64,000 bases of DNA from Patagioenas fasciata (lineage: Eukaryota; Chordata; Aves; Columbiformes; Columbidae). The stretch is from contig NC_092526.1 in the NCBI RefSeq assembly GCF_037038585.1, positions 40,559,501-40,623,500 on the forward strand, read 5' to 3'. The translations under genes and the position numbers were made by a program. Below are positions 34,601 to 45,778 of this stretch, piece after piece (the first letter of the stretch is position 1; each line of letters begins with the position of its first letter). The notes below the pieces were generated by a model. It saw nothing but the letters and a program-made list of their open reading frames with translations. It had not been told where the DNA came from and did no database searches.

Positions 34601-37250
34601 CCCTCCTGGCACTGTTCTTCCTCTTTGACTTTACTGTTTCACTTCTCATCTCTTCCTCTCCCACCCTTCTTCACAATGCTCCCATCCTTTCGCTTAGTCA
34701 CTTCAGCCTCCCTCAGCTCTCCCTCACCCTGGTTTTGTCCCTCCAGCTTCCTCTAGAACTGTCCCAGTGACCTAACCCATTCCTTGTATAGCAATCTGCC
34801 AAAAATTAATCTTAGAAAGGCTGGGCTTGAGGAAGTGAAAATAATCCCAGGGCTACTGGTTACTCAGCAGCCGCAGTGACTGTGGCCTCTGCTGGCACAA
34901 GGCAGGATACCCACACAGCTCCCGCACTAAAACAGATGTCACGAGGGATGGGACGCCACAGATGTGCAATCTCACAAATCCCGCCTGAAGATCGTGACAT
35001 TCCCAAGATACTGATTTCCCAAACGGACTCTTTTTACACTAATTCCACCTAAATCTGTCCAAACAAATCTCAACTCTTCTTTAATTCTGTAGGTGGAGGG
35101 CAGGCACTCATGCATATCACATCCTTCTGGATGTCATCAGCAAACCTCAACAGAAAATAACCACATTTTGTTTGTTTGTTTGAGGTTGATTTCTTTCTGG
35201 CACAGCCCTGCGTGACTATAGAGCTTCAGTGTAAGTGTACAGCAAAGCGTTGTATGAAACCCACACACGCTCCCCCAGGACTTTCAAACTGCTCTCTCAC
35301 AATACGCCGCAGGAGAGTACGCAGCAATGGCCCAAACCCTTGCTGAAGGGCAGGTGGGTTCTAGTGCTAAACCTGCTGTGGTGCCTTTGGGCTTGTGCTG
35401 CCAGAGGACCAGCCACGAAAACACAACCCGCAACACACGTGAGCAAAATATTCACACTGAACACGATGCATAGCAGTGTAAACTGTGTTTGAACAAACCT
35501 TATTATGAGCAAAGGAGATTTTACCAACTTTATGCTTCGCAAGTGTGGATCCTTCTCCCCTGGGAACTCAAGGCAAAAGTCACTTAGACTCTTCTGACTG
35601 TCTTTATCTAGCCACGATTTAACTTCTCCACAGAGAAAGCAAGCTGACATGATTATGTTCTCTATCAAAATTAAAAATGAAAACAAGATCCTACAAAACA
35701 AAGTCAAAATTATTGCCAGTGTTTACTCCGTATTGATAAAAATACCATTGTTACCTAAATATACAAAACATGAGTGCACCAAGTCTGAACAGTAATTGCA
35801 AGCCAGAAACCTCACGATTCTATTACAAATGTTACATATTCTACTAACAAACCATTTTTTTATCTGTGGCACAAATGTAACTCCGAGTGTGGCAGCCACA
35901 CTAACTCAGAAGACTCGAAATGTGATGGGTCACACATCAGTTCATCAGGATAAAAAGTGATCATTTTGCTAGGACAAACTGGCAGCATTTCAGTGCTCTG
36001 TAGGATGCAAAACTCCCCTCCCAAAAATCCAAGATAGTGTGAGCTACAAATTGCGTCCAGCAGCACCAGACAGACATAGTTCAAACCTGCACCCTAACTT
36101 ACAGCTATTAATCATATATAACAACCAGTGTTTTGTTGAAATAAACGGTTTCACTTCAGCTTCAACCCTGAGGCGGTTAAAACCCCACTGACTCAGCAGC
36201 CCAACCAAGTGCAGGGGTCAGGCACAAACAAGGATCAGCCTCACACCAGTACATCATTTTTATCTCACCAAGCTCTTAAAAAGAAGTATAAATTCAATGC
36301 AGTAACAAACAGGAAGGACACAGACATACACAGTAAATGCTCATAACAAACCAGCATGTAATTATTTCAGTTAACTCACAAAATGCTCTGTTGGAAGCTT
36401 AATCAATGAGGGACCTTGCTTCTCATATGGCTGCATTTTAGATCTTAAAAAACACTAATCAGAAAATTTAATGCTTAACAAAGTTAATCGATCTGATAAA
36501 CCTATGCAGATACACTGCTGAATGCCTATTTCATAGCGTGAAAATCTTCTACCCTAACTCTTCTCCCCAGAAGAGATGGGGAAATGACGTTTCACAGAGG
36601 GAATATTACACAGCATTTTGGTTTTACTCAGGTTTGGAAAGATCTCATGGTACATGAGGTTTCTGTTAGCCATTCAGAGGCACCAGTGTGCACTGTGGAA
36701 CAAATTACTGATTTCAATAGTTAACTCCTTCTCCATCAAATTAAATGTAATTTAAATTAGAGATGGAAGAAATCCTTTCCACTTACTACTTTAGCTTTCT
36801 CCTCTTCATTCCCACCTTTGTCTTTCTCTATGAACACAGCTAGTGGATTTAGAAGCAGTATTTTTAATTGTCAGCCTGCAAAATAAAGCATGATGAGCCT
36901 AAACCAGACCATTACTGATCCTGGTTTAGATATGGAAGGCTCCACGCAGCCTTTATGCTGTCAGAAAAACTTTTCTATCTGCAGTTTGGGGAAGTACAAA
37001 AACATTTAACACAACAGAAGCGTGCTCCGAACGCTGATAACTCAATGTATAGATGATGTAAACAGCTGGTATGTGGATTGGTTTCATTGTGTCTCCTCTG
37101 GTTTCACAGTTTGTTTGGCAAAAATCCTGTTTGAGGTCTTGCCCTGAAGCAAACAGCTCCTCAGGCTCCTGGGTAACTGCCTTAAAACATGTAGTGCAGT
37201 AAACTGCATTTCAATGAGATGTGCTGGTAAAAGGATGTATTTCAAAAGCC

Positions 37251-40200
37251 TCAGTGTTGATGTGAAGGAGGAGGGTGTCTTGGTATTGGGAATATCAATT
37301 TTCTTCTTAAGGTGTACGCTGGTTGGGGCATCTGCTTCTTTGTCCCCCAGCGGTCCACACGACTGCCCACATCTTCATTAACTTCTGTAAGAATTGACAA
37401 AATATCTTCACCCCTAGAGCCACAAGGAGAGCAAAAATTGAAAAATGACTTCTTAATGAGCAGATGGCACCTTATTTAACACCTCTCAGACCATCTAAAG
37501 ACACAATATAAACATTCAAAACACAAAAAAGAAAATGCATCCTCTTCTCCAAATTTCTCCTCTTTTGTTCTCACTTGAGTCATATTAAAAACAAATGACC
37601 TTTTTTTACTCCTCTTTGCTTGATTCAACCAGTAGTGGAATAAAACACTTTTACCTAAAAGCACTCAAGAAACAGACGGTTGTGCCTTAAAGAATATAGA
37701 TGAGAGGTTTTGAGGTTTTTTTACAATAAACTTCATATTGTCGAGATTATCTCTACGGTACTAACAGCGTTAGTGTAAATTTATCAGCGGCAAGCAAGCA
37801 AATCATCGACTTAACTAATTTTGTCCACCTCAGAACACAGGTTAGTGTTCCTACGTGAATTTGCCTTTGGAGGAGAAAAACAAATAAAGGCGAGAGTTCC
37901 TCCCATTTTCTCATGGAAGAGCTAAAGCAAGTATTTACCGTGGTACCAACAGCTGCAGCTTGCTGCACAGGGCCTGAATATACCAAGTACCCTGCTGAAC
38001 GTGCCGGAAAGAGACGTATCCGTCAATTGTGGCCATGCCTAGGAGGAAATCAGCCTCTTCAGGAATACTTTCAGAAGGAGAAACGCTCTGTTGCACGGAG
38101 GGCAAGTCAGGAATTCGTGCATCGGCTTCAACATAGACAGGACACTGGATCGCTTTACCCTGGCACGCTTGGATAAAGAAGAGTTTGGGTTTTTCAGCCA
38201 GCTGTGGACAATGTTTGGCAGTGAAGTGCGACATGATCGTGCGGATTGATACAAGCTCCTCATCTTTCCCATAGATTGCTCCTGACTCTCCATGAGAGAG
38301 AATACAACATATAAAACAATCCCTGTCTTTGTGATCGGGCAAACGCTGCCAAGTTCGCAGGAGCTCTCTAATTTGCCAAGACGTCTGATCTGGGTAAATC
38401 CGCACATCCAGACCAAGCCACGTGAATACTCGCTCCAGTTCCTCTGTAACGAAAAGAAAAGATTGAGGCAGTAGAAAACAATTTTATGAAGTCACCATGC
38501 AAGATAATCTGAACTGGGAAAGACCTTCCACCCTGACATTTCTGCAGATTCACCTTTATACTGGTACCAACTAAAGGTTCACTGGAATACAAGAAGATGG
38601 CAACAGCTCAAATGCGGTGTTCCTGGATTTTTCTAGACAAGTTTCAGAAAATATAATCATTTTACAATGCATAATGACACATTAAGTGAACTCACAAATG
38701 ACACCTGAAAATATGAGTAATTCCCCCAAGTTTCAGATTAGATCTTTCAAACCCTTCCTCACATCACTGTTTTCCAGTTGCATTTTTAACTACTAAATTT
38801 TCACACACAAGAGATAAGTTGGATGAAAATAATAAAATAAGTATGCGTAGAGTTGCTTCATTATGGAATTTTGCATTATATTATGTAGAACAATGGTTCA
38901 GCTTAGTTTTAGTTCTTCATTATAGCTATAAATAAAGGTTAAGTAAGAAGGGATTCTTAAAATGATTCAAAATGATCCAGCTGCATCAGAAACTCTATGG
39001 TTACTCACCCTCTAACCCCTCCTCCCCTCAGATACACAAATAGCATAATTTAGCACATACCTCTTTAAGAATACTAACTAACTAAAATATAGACAATAAA
39101 ATATAAGGCAATACCAGACCATCAAATCACACAGGGAAAAGAGACTAATCCTCCAAAAATTTCACTTTAGTGACTTACCAGCATCTTTGCAAGAACCTTT
39201 CCTCTCCTGAAGAGATGTACCAAACTTCACATTATTAATAATGAGACAAAATCCTCTGTGTGGTCCATCCATTTTGTATCTTGTAATTTTCTGTAGAAAG
39301 GAGAGGAAAAAGCTTACAGCCTCCATCAATTTGTTCAACTTAACTCATATTTCTTTAACGTGTCTCAAAATTGGCATCCAGCACCTAGGACTGTGGGTTA
39401 CTTTTGCAAATGTGGAAATCAATGGTGCCTCCCTGCACGAAAAGACATGGGTGAAGCCTCAAGCACACTGTCACCACTCTATCAAATTGCGGAGGAAAGG
39501 TTTAGCAGCTGGGCTGCTTATCTGTACACAAAAGGAAGGGTTCAGCAGCCAAACTCTGTAATCTGAATTGGCAATGGGATAGAAATCACTAACTGCTTTC
39601 AATGTCACGACCACATTTTAACTTCAGAGGGGCAGAGGGTTCAAAGTGAAACTGTAGGACTGACAGACATCAGAGCTGGGTTTTTTTGAGAGTAGTGATG
39701 AATATCTGGAGCAGGTGGTTCATCCTGATCCACTGGAAAGGAATACAAGCAGAGCAGAGATCTCAGAAGCGCATAAACACGCCACACTTCCAGTTTTGCT
39801 AAGACTTAAAAGTTACCTACTGCTCCTAAGAAGAACTTTCAAAAACTGAAGTCACCAAAACTTCAGATACCGTCTCTTAGAAAACTCCAGTTGCTTTGTG
39901 CTCACTAGAGAGAGCAAACACCTGCTTTTGTGTGTTTTAGTAGAACAAAATGAAGGCAGCACTCCAAGCTCCTTCCACAGCACTAAGAAGTACTTTTGCT
40001 GCAGCAGTCCGAAGGCAAAAAGCTGAAGGGAGAATTCAGTGCTTACCCTGCTGTATGAGGTTAAAGACTGCACATAACGCTTCAAAGAAGGGACCTCACA
40101 AAAGGGATCTTTTCTGCTGTACAGAGACCTCTAGTTTATTGACGAAGATCGTTACGTGCCTCTAATAGCTTCCTAACACCTCTTGCCTTCTTTCATCTTT

Positions 40201-42217
40201 CTCACAAGGTCTTTGCACACTAACCCTTATCGCTTTTAATTTCAAGATGCCCTTAAGTTTTTTCTAAGCCAGTTCCAGAAAGAGAGAAATGTGGAGTTGT
40301 TTCTCTCTGTGTCTCGCAGTCAGGATAGTTTCAAAATAAAGGCAAGAAAACCCAGCAACCCCCCAGCCCACTAAACCCCAGCGTGCTCCAGTGTACCTGT
40401 GGGGAAGCAAATACTCTTGTGCCTCCAGAGCGAGACAGCGAAGGTTCCTTGACTGGCAGAGTGTTCTCCTGCTGAGGCAGTGACACTGAGAGTAGAAAGA
40501 GCCAAAATGAGAGGAGCCAAGTGCCTTTCGGTTAAACCAGTATGAATCTGGGCATTAGGCAAATATGGAGCTACATAATAGTTACTGAAAAATCTATTCA
40601 AATGGAAAGCAACTTTGAAACACGCTCAGAAAGCACGGAGGAATGGAACCGATTAAATGCTCAATGTCCTTGCACCTACTGGGAAGACATAGCTTTGTAC
40701 TTCCCAGAATTTGTTTCCCAGTGCTTAAATAAATAGAAATGGGATTTTTTTTCCCCAGTATGCTTATAGTGACTCCACAGGACATTAAATGAAGGAATAT
40801 TGCAAACTGCAGCACAAGCCCTGATAATGTGCACACATGCACACAGGGTTTGCCTTGCCAGTTTACTAGCAGGCAACTGCCCTGTTGGAGTGCACATTTA
40901 CAAACCTGCTCCTTGACCCTGGGTTTCTCACCTTTTGCCCTTTTGTAGCAGTTCACCATTTCCAGGAGATCAGGTGAAACTTTCATACAAACTTCCTCCA
41001 GCATCTGTACATTGTTTTCAGTTAGAAGGCCCTGTTTTTCCAATAAAAGCAGCAATTCCAGGGCGGACTGACAGCCAAAAGCATAGAGTAAAACAGAGTT
41101 ATTGTTTCTTAGAACTGAACACCTGCCTCAGCCCTGCCTGACCCAATCATATTATTATCTGGTTTGCTTCCTACCAACAAGGTGCGAACAGTCAATTTTA
41201 CATCACTGTGGGAGGTGGAAATGTTCCTCCATGGAAAGCTACTGGTTGCGTTATTTTTTGGCGTGGTCTTGTTTAAACGGATCCACCCAAACTATATTAA
41301 CGACTCTTGGCTCTGAGAAGGCTTTATGGCTCTGAAACTGTACCGATGACACATCGACACAAATCTCCTTTGCACATGGCTCAAACACGGCAAAGATTTG
41401 ATGACCTAATGCAAGGCTGTGATTGACCTCGGCACAAAGCACCAAATTCCACACTTACATGTCAACAGCTTCCTCCTCGCTAACCCTATCAGTACTGGCC
41501 AGCTCAGTTGCCAATTATGTCCTATTCTGCCAAATATTTTTCTCTTCACGCTTTTCCTTCTATTCCCGCCCTCCCGTCTTCTTCCCTTCCCAACCATGTA
41601 CACATTTGTCTCTCTCCTCACATACAAGACTCATCTGTCGCTTTGGAAGATGGCTTTGCAGGAGGAATATGATATCCTTCAACATCTCACTGGTGATGTT
41701 CTCTGACAAATCATACAGCATCTGCCTGTAACAGAGAGCCAGTGATGTCAAAGCAGAAGAAAAGACAGTGTACGAACTAAAAGTGATCTGAGAATTTAAA
41801 ATGGGAAGGGAAACAGAATGGCTTAAATGGCAGTAACGGAGAGAACAGAATCCCAATGCAAGCTTACCTGTACAGAGACACTCTTCCCTTCTCATGCAGA
41901 CATTCTTGCACTTTCTCCTTGGTATAACCAAGTTTCTTGAGCAAGGAGTGATATTTTATTCTGTATAAGAGTTCAGCTAGTAGGAAAGTATTTTCCTCAT
42001 TCAGATATTCTTTAGCCATGAGAAGCTGAAAGATATCCACTGCTGACTTCACACCTTCTAGTTTTCTGAAGGGGAGCAAGTCAGTACAGAGAAATTTTAA
42101 AGCTGCTACATCTTCAGCCACCAGATGTTCATCAATGAGCAGAAGCTGCTGACGGAACCTCAAGTTGACATCATGCTCCATGCTGACATCACGCTCCATG
42201 CTGACATCACACTCCAT
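37251..42217 (-). CDS. CASP10: Caspase-10, DED-containing initiator caspase
   Basis: A DISC caspase paralogous to CASP8. Coding exons in transcript order: 42217–41868 (exon opens at an acceptor near 42243), 41725–41626, 41067–40932, 40485–40397, 39290–39179, 38443–37939 and 37413–37251 (1455 bp, 484 residues). DED1 has [20 protein letters not shown], and its second motif RIKYHSLL departs from the RxDL pattern. DED2 has [12 protein letters not shown]. The protease has [13 protein letters not shown], His313 in [13 protein letters not shown] and Cys356 in [12 protein letters not shown], followed by [10 protein letters not shown], which matches the human CASP10 IQPSVSIEADA region. [14 protein letters not shown] also favours CASP10. 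The p10 part has [16 protein letters not shown] and [11 protein letters not shown], then an extra Pro/His-rich tail RHPPPSHQH. Three in-frame ATGs sit in an 18-bp tandem repeat at the N terminus, so the true start is ambiguous (42217, 42199 or 42181). Confidence 0.95.
42164..42217 (-). repeat. 18-bp tandem triplication carrying the CASP10 start codon
   Basis: Three 18-bp units, each starting ATGGAG and reading ATGGAGYRTGATGTCARC in summary form, encode ME(C/R/H)DV(S/N) three times. Each ATG has A at -3 and G at +4. Confidence 0.92.
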
Positions 42218-43479
42218 GCTGCTGGAACCCACAGTCTCTCTGCCTGCAAGTACAAAGCCAACGCTAATAACACCTGAAACTTCAATACCATAAACCTTGT
42301 AATAAGATTTCATCCAACAGCTCTTCGGAAGCCCTACATTCTCTGCAGAAGAAGAGTTTCCTTTTAAATACATTTGAAACTTCCTTCCTTCTCCAAACAC
42401 GAGACTACAACAAAGGCCAAACTTGGCAGAAGCTCTGAACAACCCATAACTCAGTAGTTGTTCTTCACATTACTTCTCTACTTACATGAAATCCCATGTG
42501 TTGTGACACCCTCTGAGGCTGCTGTCAAAAAAGTTCAGATCTCAGCCAGTTATCTAAACACAGAAATCATATCACTTCACAGTAAATCAGACTTTGAATT
42601 CATTTAGCTAAAAGCTACTTTAAAATCCTATCTAGATGCTTTAACCAACTATATTTAGCAGAAGAACTTAGGTTAAGCTGACTCCTGCCTAAATTAACTA
42701 GCCTATATAATCCAGGTTCAAACTGAATTATGACAATTCAGAATTTAGAGCAAATTATTTCAACTAAATGACTTTAAAAAACCCACTGCTTTAAGAGAAT
42801 GGGGTAAGCTGCGTTGACACAGGTGTACATAGTCATTTCATCAGGAAAACAAACTGAAGCAAGATCCAGCACAAACTCCTTCATCTCCCTTTAAAACGGT
42901 TTTCAAGTCTGTGTTGCTGTCATTCTTGACAAGGTTTTTCTCACTCCAAAGATTTCCTGCTGGTGCTGCATTTCTGAGGTGTGTGTCACCTCTCTTCCCA
43001 GTCTCCCAGCCCTACAATTAAAGGAATGGTGCTGGCTCATCCAGTGCTCAGCTTTACTGCTTAGAATGCTCTACCATATCACGCATTTTACAGGCTATTT
43101 ATAGAACACCACGGTAAAAAGGAGAGTCCTAAAGCAAAGGAAGCAAATAAGTAAACAATCCCTACTCCAGTAAAACAAGATGGAGCTAAACCCCCAGCAG
43201 TTACACACCCGGGACTTAGCAGTTCCCCAGGTTTGTCAGGGATCACCCTGACATTTACAGATAGAGCTGGCAGGACATTAACAGGCAGAACATTAACATA
43301 ACAAAAAGCGATGGATCAGCATCTCTTTTTTTATGCTTCACAATATACCCTTAGATAAGGAAGATCACATATAATAAGCAATGAGGATTACCAAATTACT
43401 ATTTTTTTCCTTTGAAGTTTTATTGCTTGGGGTAGTGCCAGGCTAAAAGATTTAAGAATAATGCGAACCCACGGAGCAC

Positions 43480-44030
43480 ACGGGAATGCCGAGGGTCAGC
43501 CCACAGCCCCGCGAGCAAGCGGAGGGTTCAGACGCGACCAGCGCGGGGGCCGCTACACAATATCGAACGGAAAGATCGAGAGAGAGGCTCTGGACTTGAG
43601 AGCCGGGATCTCCCTTCGTTCCCTCTCAGTCGTTCCTTTCTTACCTCTCACACCAACTCCAGCTCCGCCGAGCGCTGCCCGGTTAAATTCACAGCCGGGA
43701 GCAGCGGGGCGGGACCAGTGTTCCCTTCCGGGGCTCCGTGCGCCCCGCCGAGGCCAGCGGGAGGGCGGCGGTGGCCCAGGCAGCGGGGCGAGAAGCGGGA
43801 CAACGCGCGGTCGGCTCGGGGAGCCGGGGCAGGTCCTCGGGGCACGGCCCCGAGACGGGCTGGCTCTCAGGGAAAGCGGCCACGCTTCCCGCCGGCCGTG
43901 CCCGGGCTGCTCCTCCCAGCGCTCGGCCGCAGGGTGGGGAACCTCCTCCCGTCCCCCCAGCCCAGGAACCGCGCTCTACCGTCAGTGTGGGCAGCAGGTG
44001 GAGGGAGGTGCAGGTGAAACGCATTGGGCC
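43480..44030 (-). promoter_or_regulatory. CASP10: CpG island, probable CASP10 promoter with leader exon
   Basis: This is the most CpG-dense non-coding block in the window. On the minus strand a strong donor (GTGAGAG|GTAAGAAAG, last exon base 43645) lies inside it, and the CASP10 ATG exon starts at an acceptor near 42243. A non-coding first exon ending at 43645 fits well. The long plus-strand open frames here come from high GC. The right inverted-repeat arm begins about 20 bp beyond the island. Confidence 0.65.
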
Positions 44031-44049
44031 CCTCAGTTCTAGAAGGACT

Positions 44050-45778
44050 GGCTGCGGGGATGGAAATGATGCTGTTTACTGGGATGAATCCCTGCCCAGA
44101 ATTTTGTATCTTGCTACCTGTTTGTTCAGTTTAACATCAGTTTCTCACCTTCCCTAGGGAGTTTGTCCTCTCCACTCTAGTGGTTTTGAGGTGGCTTGTT
44201 AACGCGCTGCTCTGGGGAGCGGGAAGAGCTGCCCGTGTTCAGGTTGCTGCGGGTTTTCCTGTTGCACGGGCTGCTGGCAGGATGGGTTTTCCCACCGCCT
44301 GGATAAGGGTTCACTCTTAGCTCTCAGAACGGTGCAAAATTCCAGTGTTGTGGAGTTTTGATGAGTTGAACTGTTGGCTGGCTGTGATCTGTAAGATCTC
44401 CTGCGGGCAATCTTGAAACCTGGGGAAAAGTGGCAACAAAATATAGCCCATTTAGGAGATGAAGCTGTGCAGCAGCGAGTCCAGAGCTAGATTTTTCTCA
44501 GGAGACGTTTGGTGTCCAGCCCATGCTGGTTATGCTTTTCTCATTGACCCCTAACTAGTATGGGCACATCCTCTCTGACATTATTCAGATCTGCCTCTCT
44601 TGAACTAGAGGTGTGTCAGATTACAAACAGAGAATGGCATGTTTAACCTGCAATGACTTCTGTGCCATGTGCTAAAAAGCAAGAGATCGTCGGGAATTCC
44701 CAGATGCTCATTTCTGAGTGGCGTTTCTGGAATTGTGCAATTGCTTGTCCCTGTGTCTGGTCTGTTATTGGCAGCCGCAGGAATTCCCCGAGCCTGGCTG
44801 GCTCCAGTGGGTGCCAGCTGGAGCACAGGGTGTTCAAAAACATGGACCCACTTTGAAATGGGAATTCCTTTGAAATTGCATCCATCTTTTTGAAACAGCC
44901 CGTACATTTCTAGCTCGATGGAACATTACTCTCTACATGTCTTCTGAGCTTGGCCTGGGTCTGTCGCATCAGTTTTGTATTTGTGGAGCAACTTCATGTT
45001 CAGGCCTGATTTGGTCGGGCCTGTCAGTGCAGAGAAGGATCTGTACCTGTGCGCTGGGAAGAGCTTGTTCTAATGTGACTTGAGGGCATGGGCTGATAAA
45101 AGGCGTTTTGCCATCTTCAGATGACTTCCACCCAGCTTGCCACACGTGCAGTAATTGAATGTCTTGTGTGGGCAGAGGGAGCCCTGGGGACCTGCACAAG
45201 CAGGTTCTGTTTTCTCAAGCCCAGGCTCGGGTCGAGAGAGGTTCTCCTGCCCCTCTGCTCTGCCCTGAGGAGACCACACCTGGAATATTGTGTCCAGTTG
45301 TGGCCCCTCAGTTCCAGAAGGACAGGGAACTGCTGGAGAGAGTCCAGCGCAGCCACCAAGATGCTGAAGGAGTGGAGCATCTCCTGTGTGAGGAAAGGCT
45401 GAGGGAGCTGGGGCTCTGGAGCTGGAGAAGAGGAGACTGAGGGGGGACTCATTCATGGGGATCAATATGGAAAGGGGGAGTGTCAGGAGGATGGAGCCAG
45501 GCTCTTCTTGGTGACAACCCAGTGATAGGACAAGGGGCAATGGGTTCAAACTGGAACACAGGAGGTTCCAGTGAAAGATGAGAAGAAACTTCTTCATGGT
45601 GAGGGTGGCAGAGCCTGGCCCAGGCTGCCCAGGGAGGTTGTGGAGTCTCCTTCTCTGCAGACATTCAAACCCGCCTGGACACCTTCCTGTGTAACCTTAT
45701 CTGGGTGTTCCTGCTCCATGGGGGGATTGCACTGGATGAGCTTTCCAGGTCCCTTCCAACCCCTGACATTCTGGGATT
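44050..45778 (+). repeat. Right inverted-repeat arm (uninterrupted)
   Basis: 1,729 bp equal to the reverse complement of 15799–16830 plus 23765–24460, about 98–99% identical by eye. It lacks the provirus: at about 44740–44760 the sequence GCAATTGCTTGTCCCTGTG is the intact target with one copy of ACAAG (read on the other strand). It holds about 1.18 kb of unrecognised sequence and then a CR1 3' end. Confidence 0.93.
45233..45778 (+). mobile_element. CR1 LINE 3' end inside right arm
   Basis: The CR1 ORF2 tail ([20 protein letters not shown]) and 3' UTR in sense orientation, ending CCCTGACATTCTGGGATT. It is the same subfamily as the copies at 4881–5433 and 15799–16342. Confidence 0.9.

Larger units (their letters stand above)
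31935..37250. other. CASP18 leader intron and CASP18–CASP10 intergenic DNA
   Basis: I see no protein gene here. It contains a TAA microsatellite near 33.25 kb, a GC-richer block at about 34.3–34.6 kb with a strong minus-strand donor, and otherwise AT-rich unique-looking sequence. The CASP10 3' UTR must lie in the right-hand part, but I could not assign a polyadenylation signal. Confidence 0.55.

Noticed and set aside
43461-44157. Overlapping long plus-strand frames
   Set aside because: They come from the high GC of the CpG island. Composition is Gly/Arg/Pro-rich with no conserved motif or splice context.
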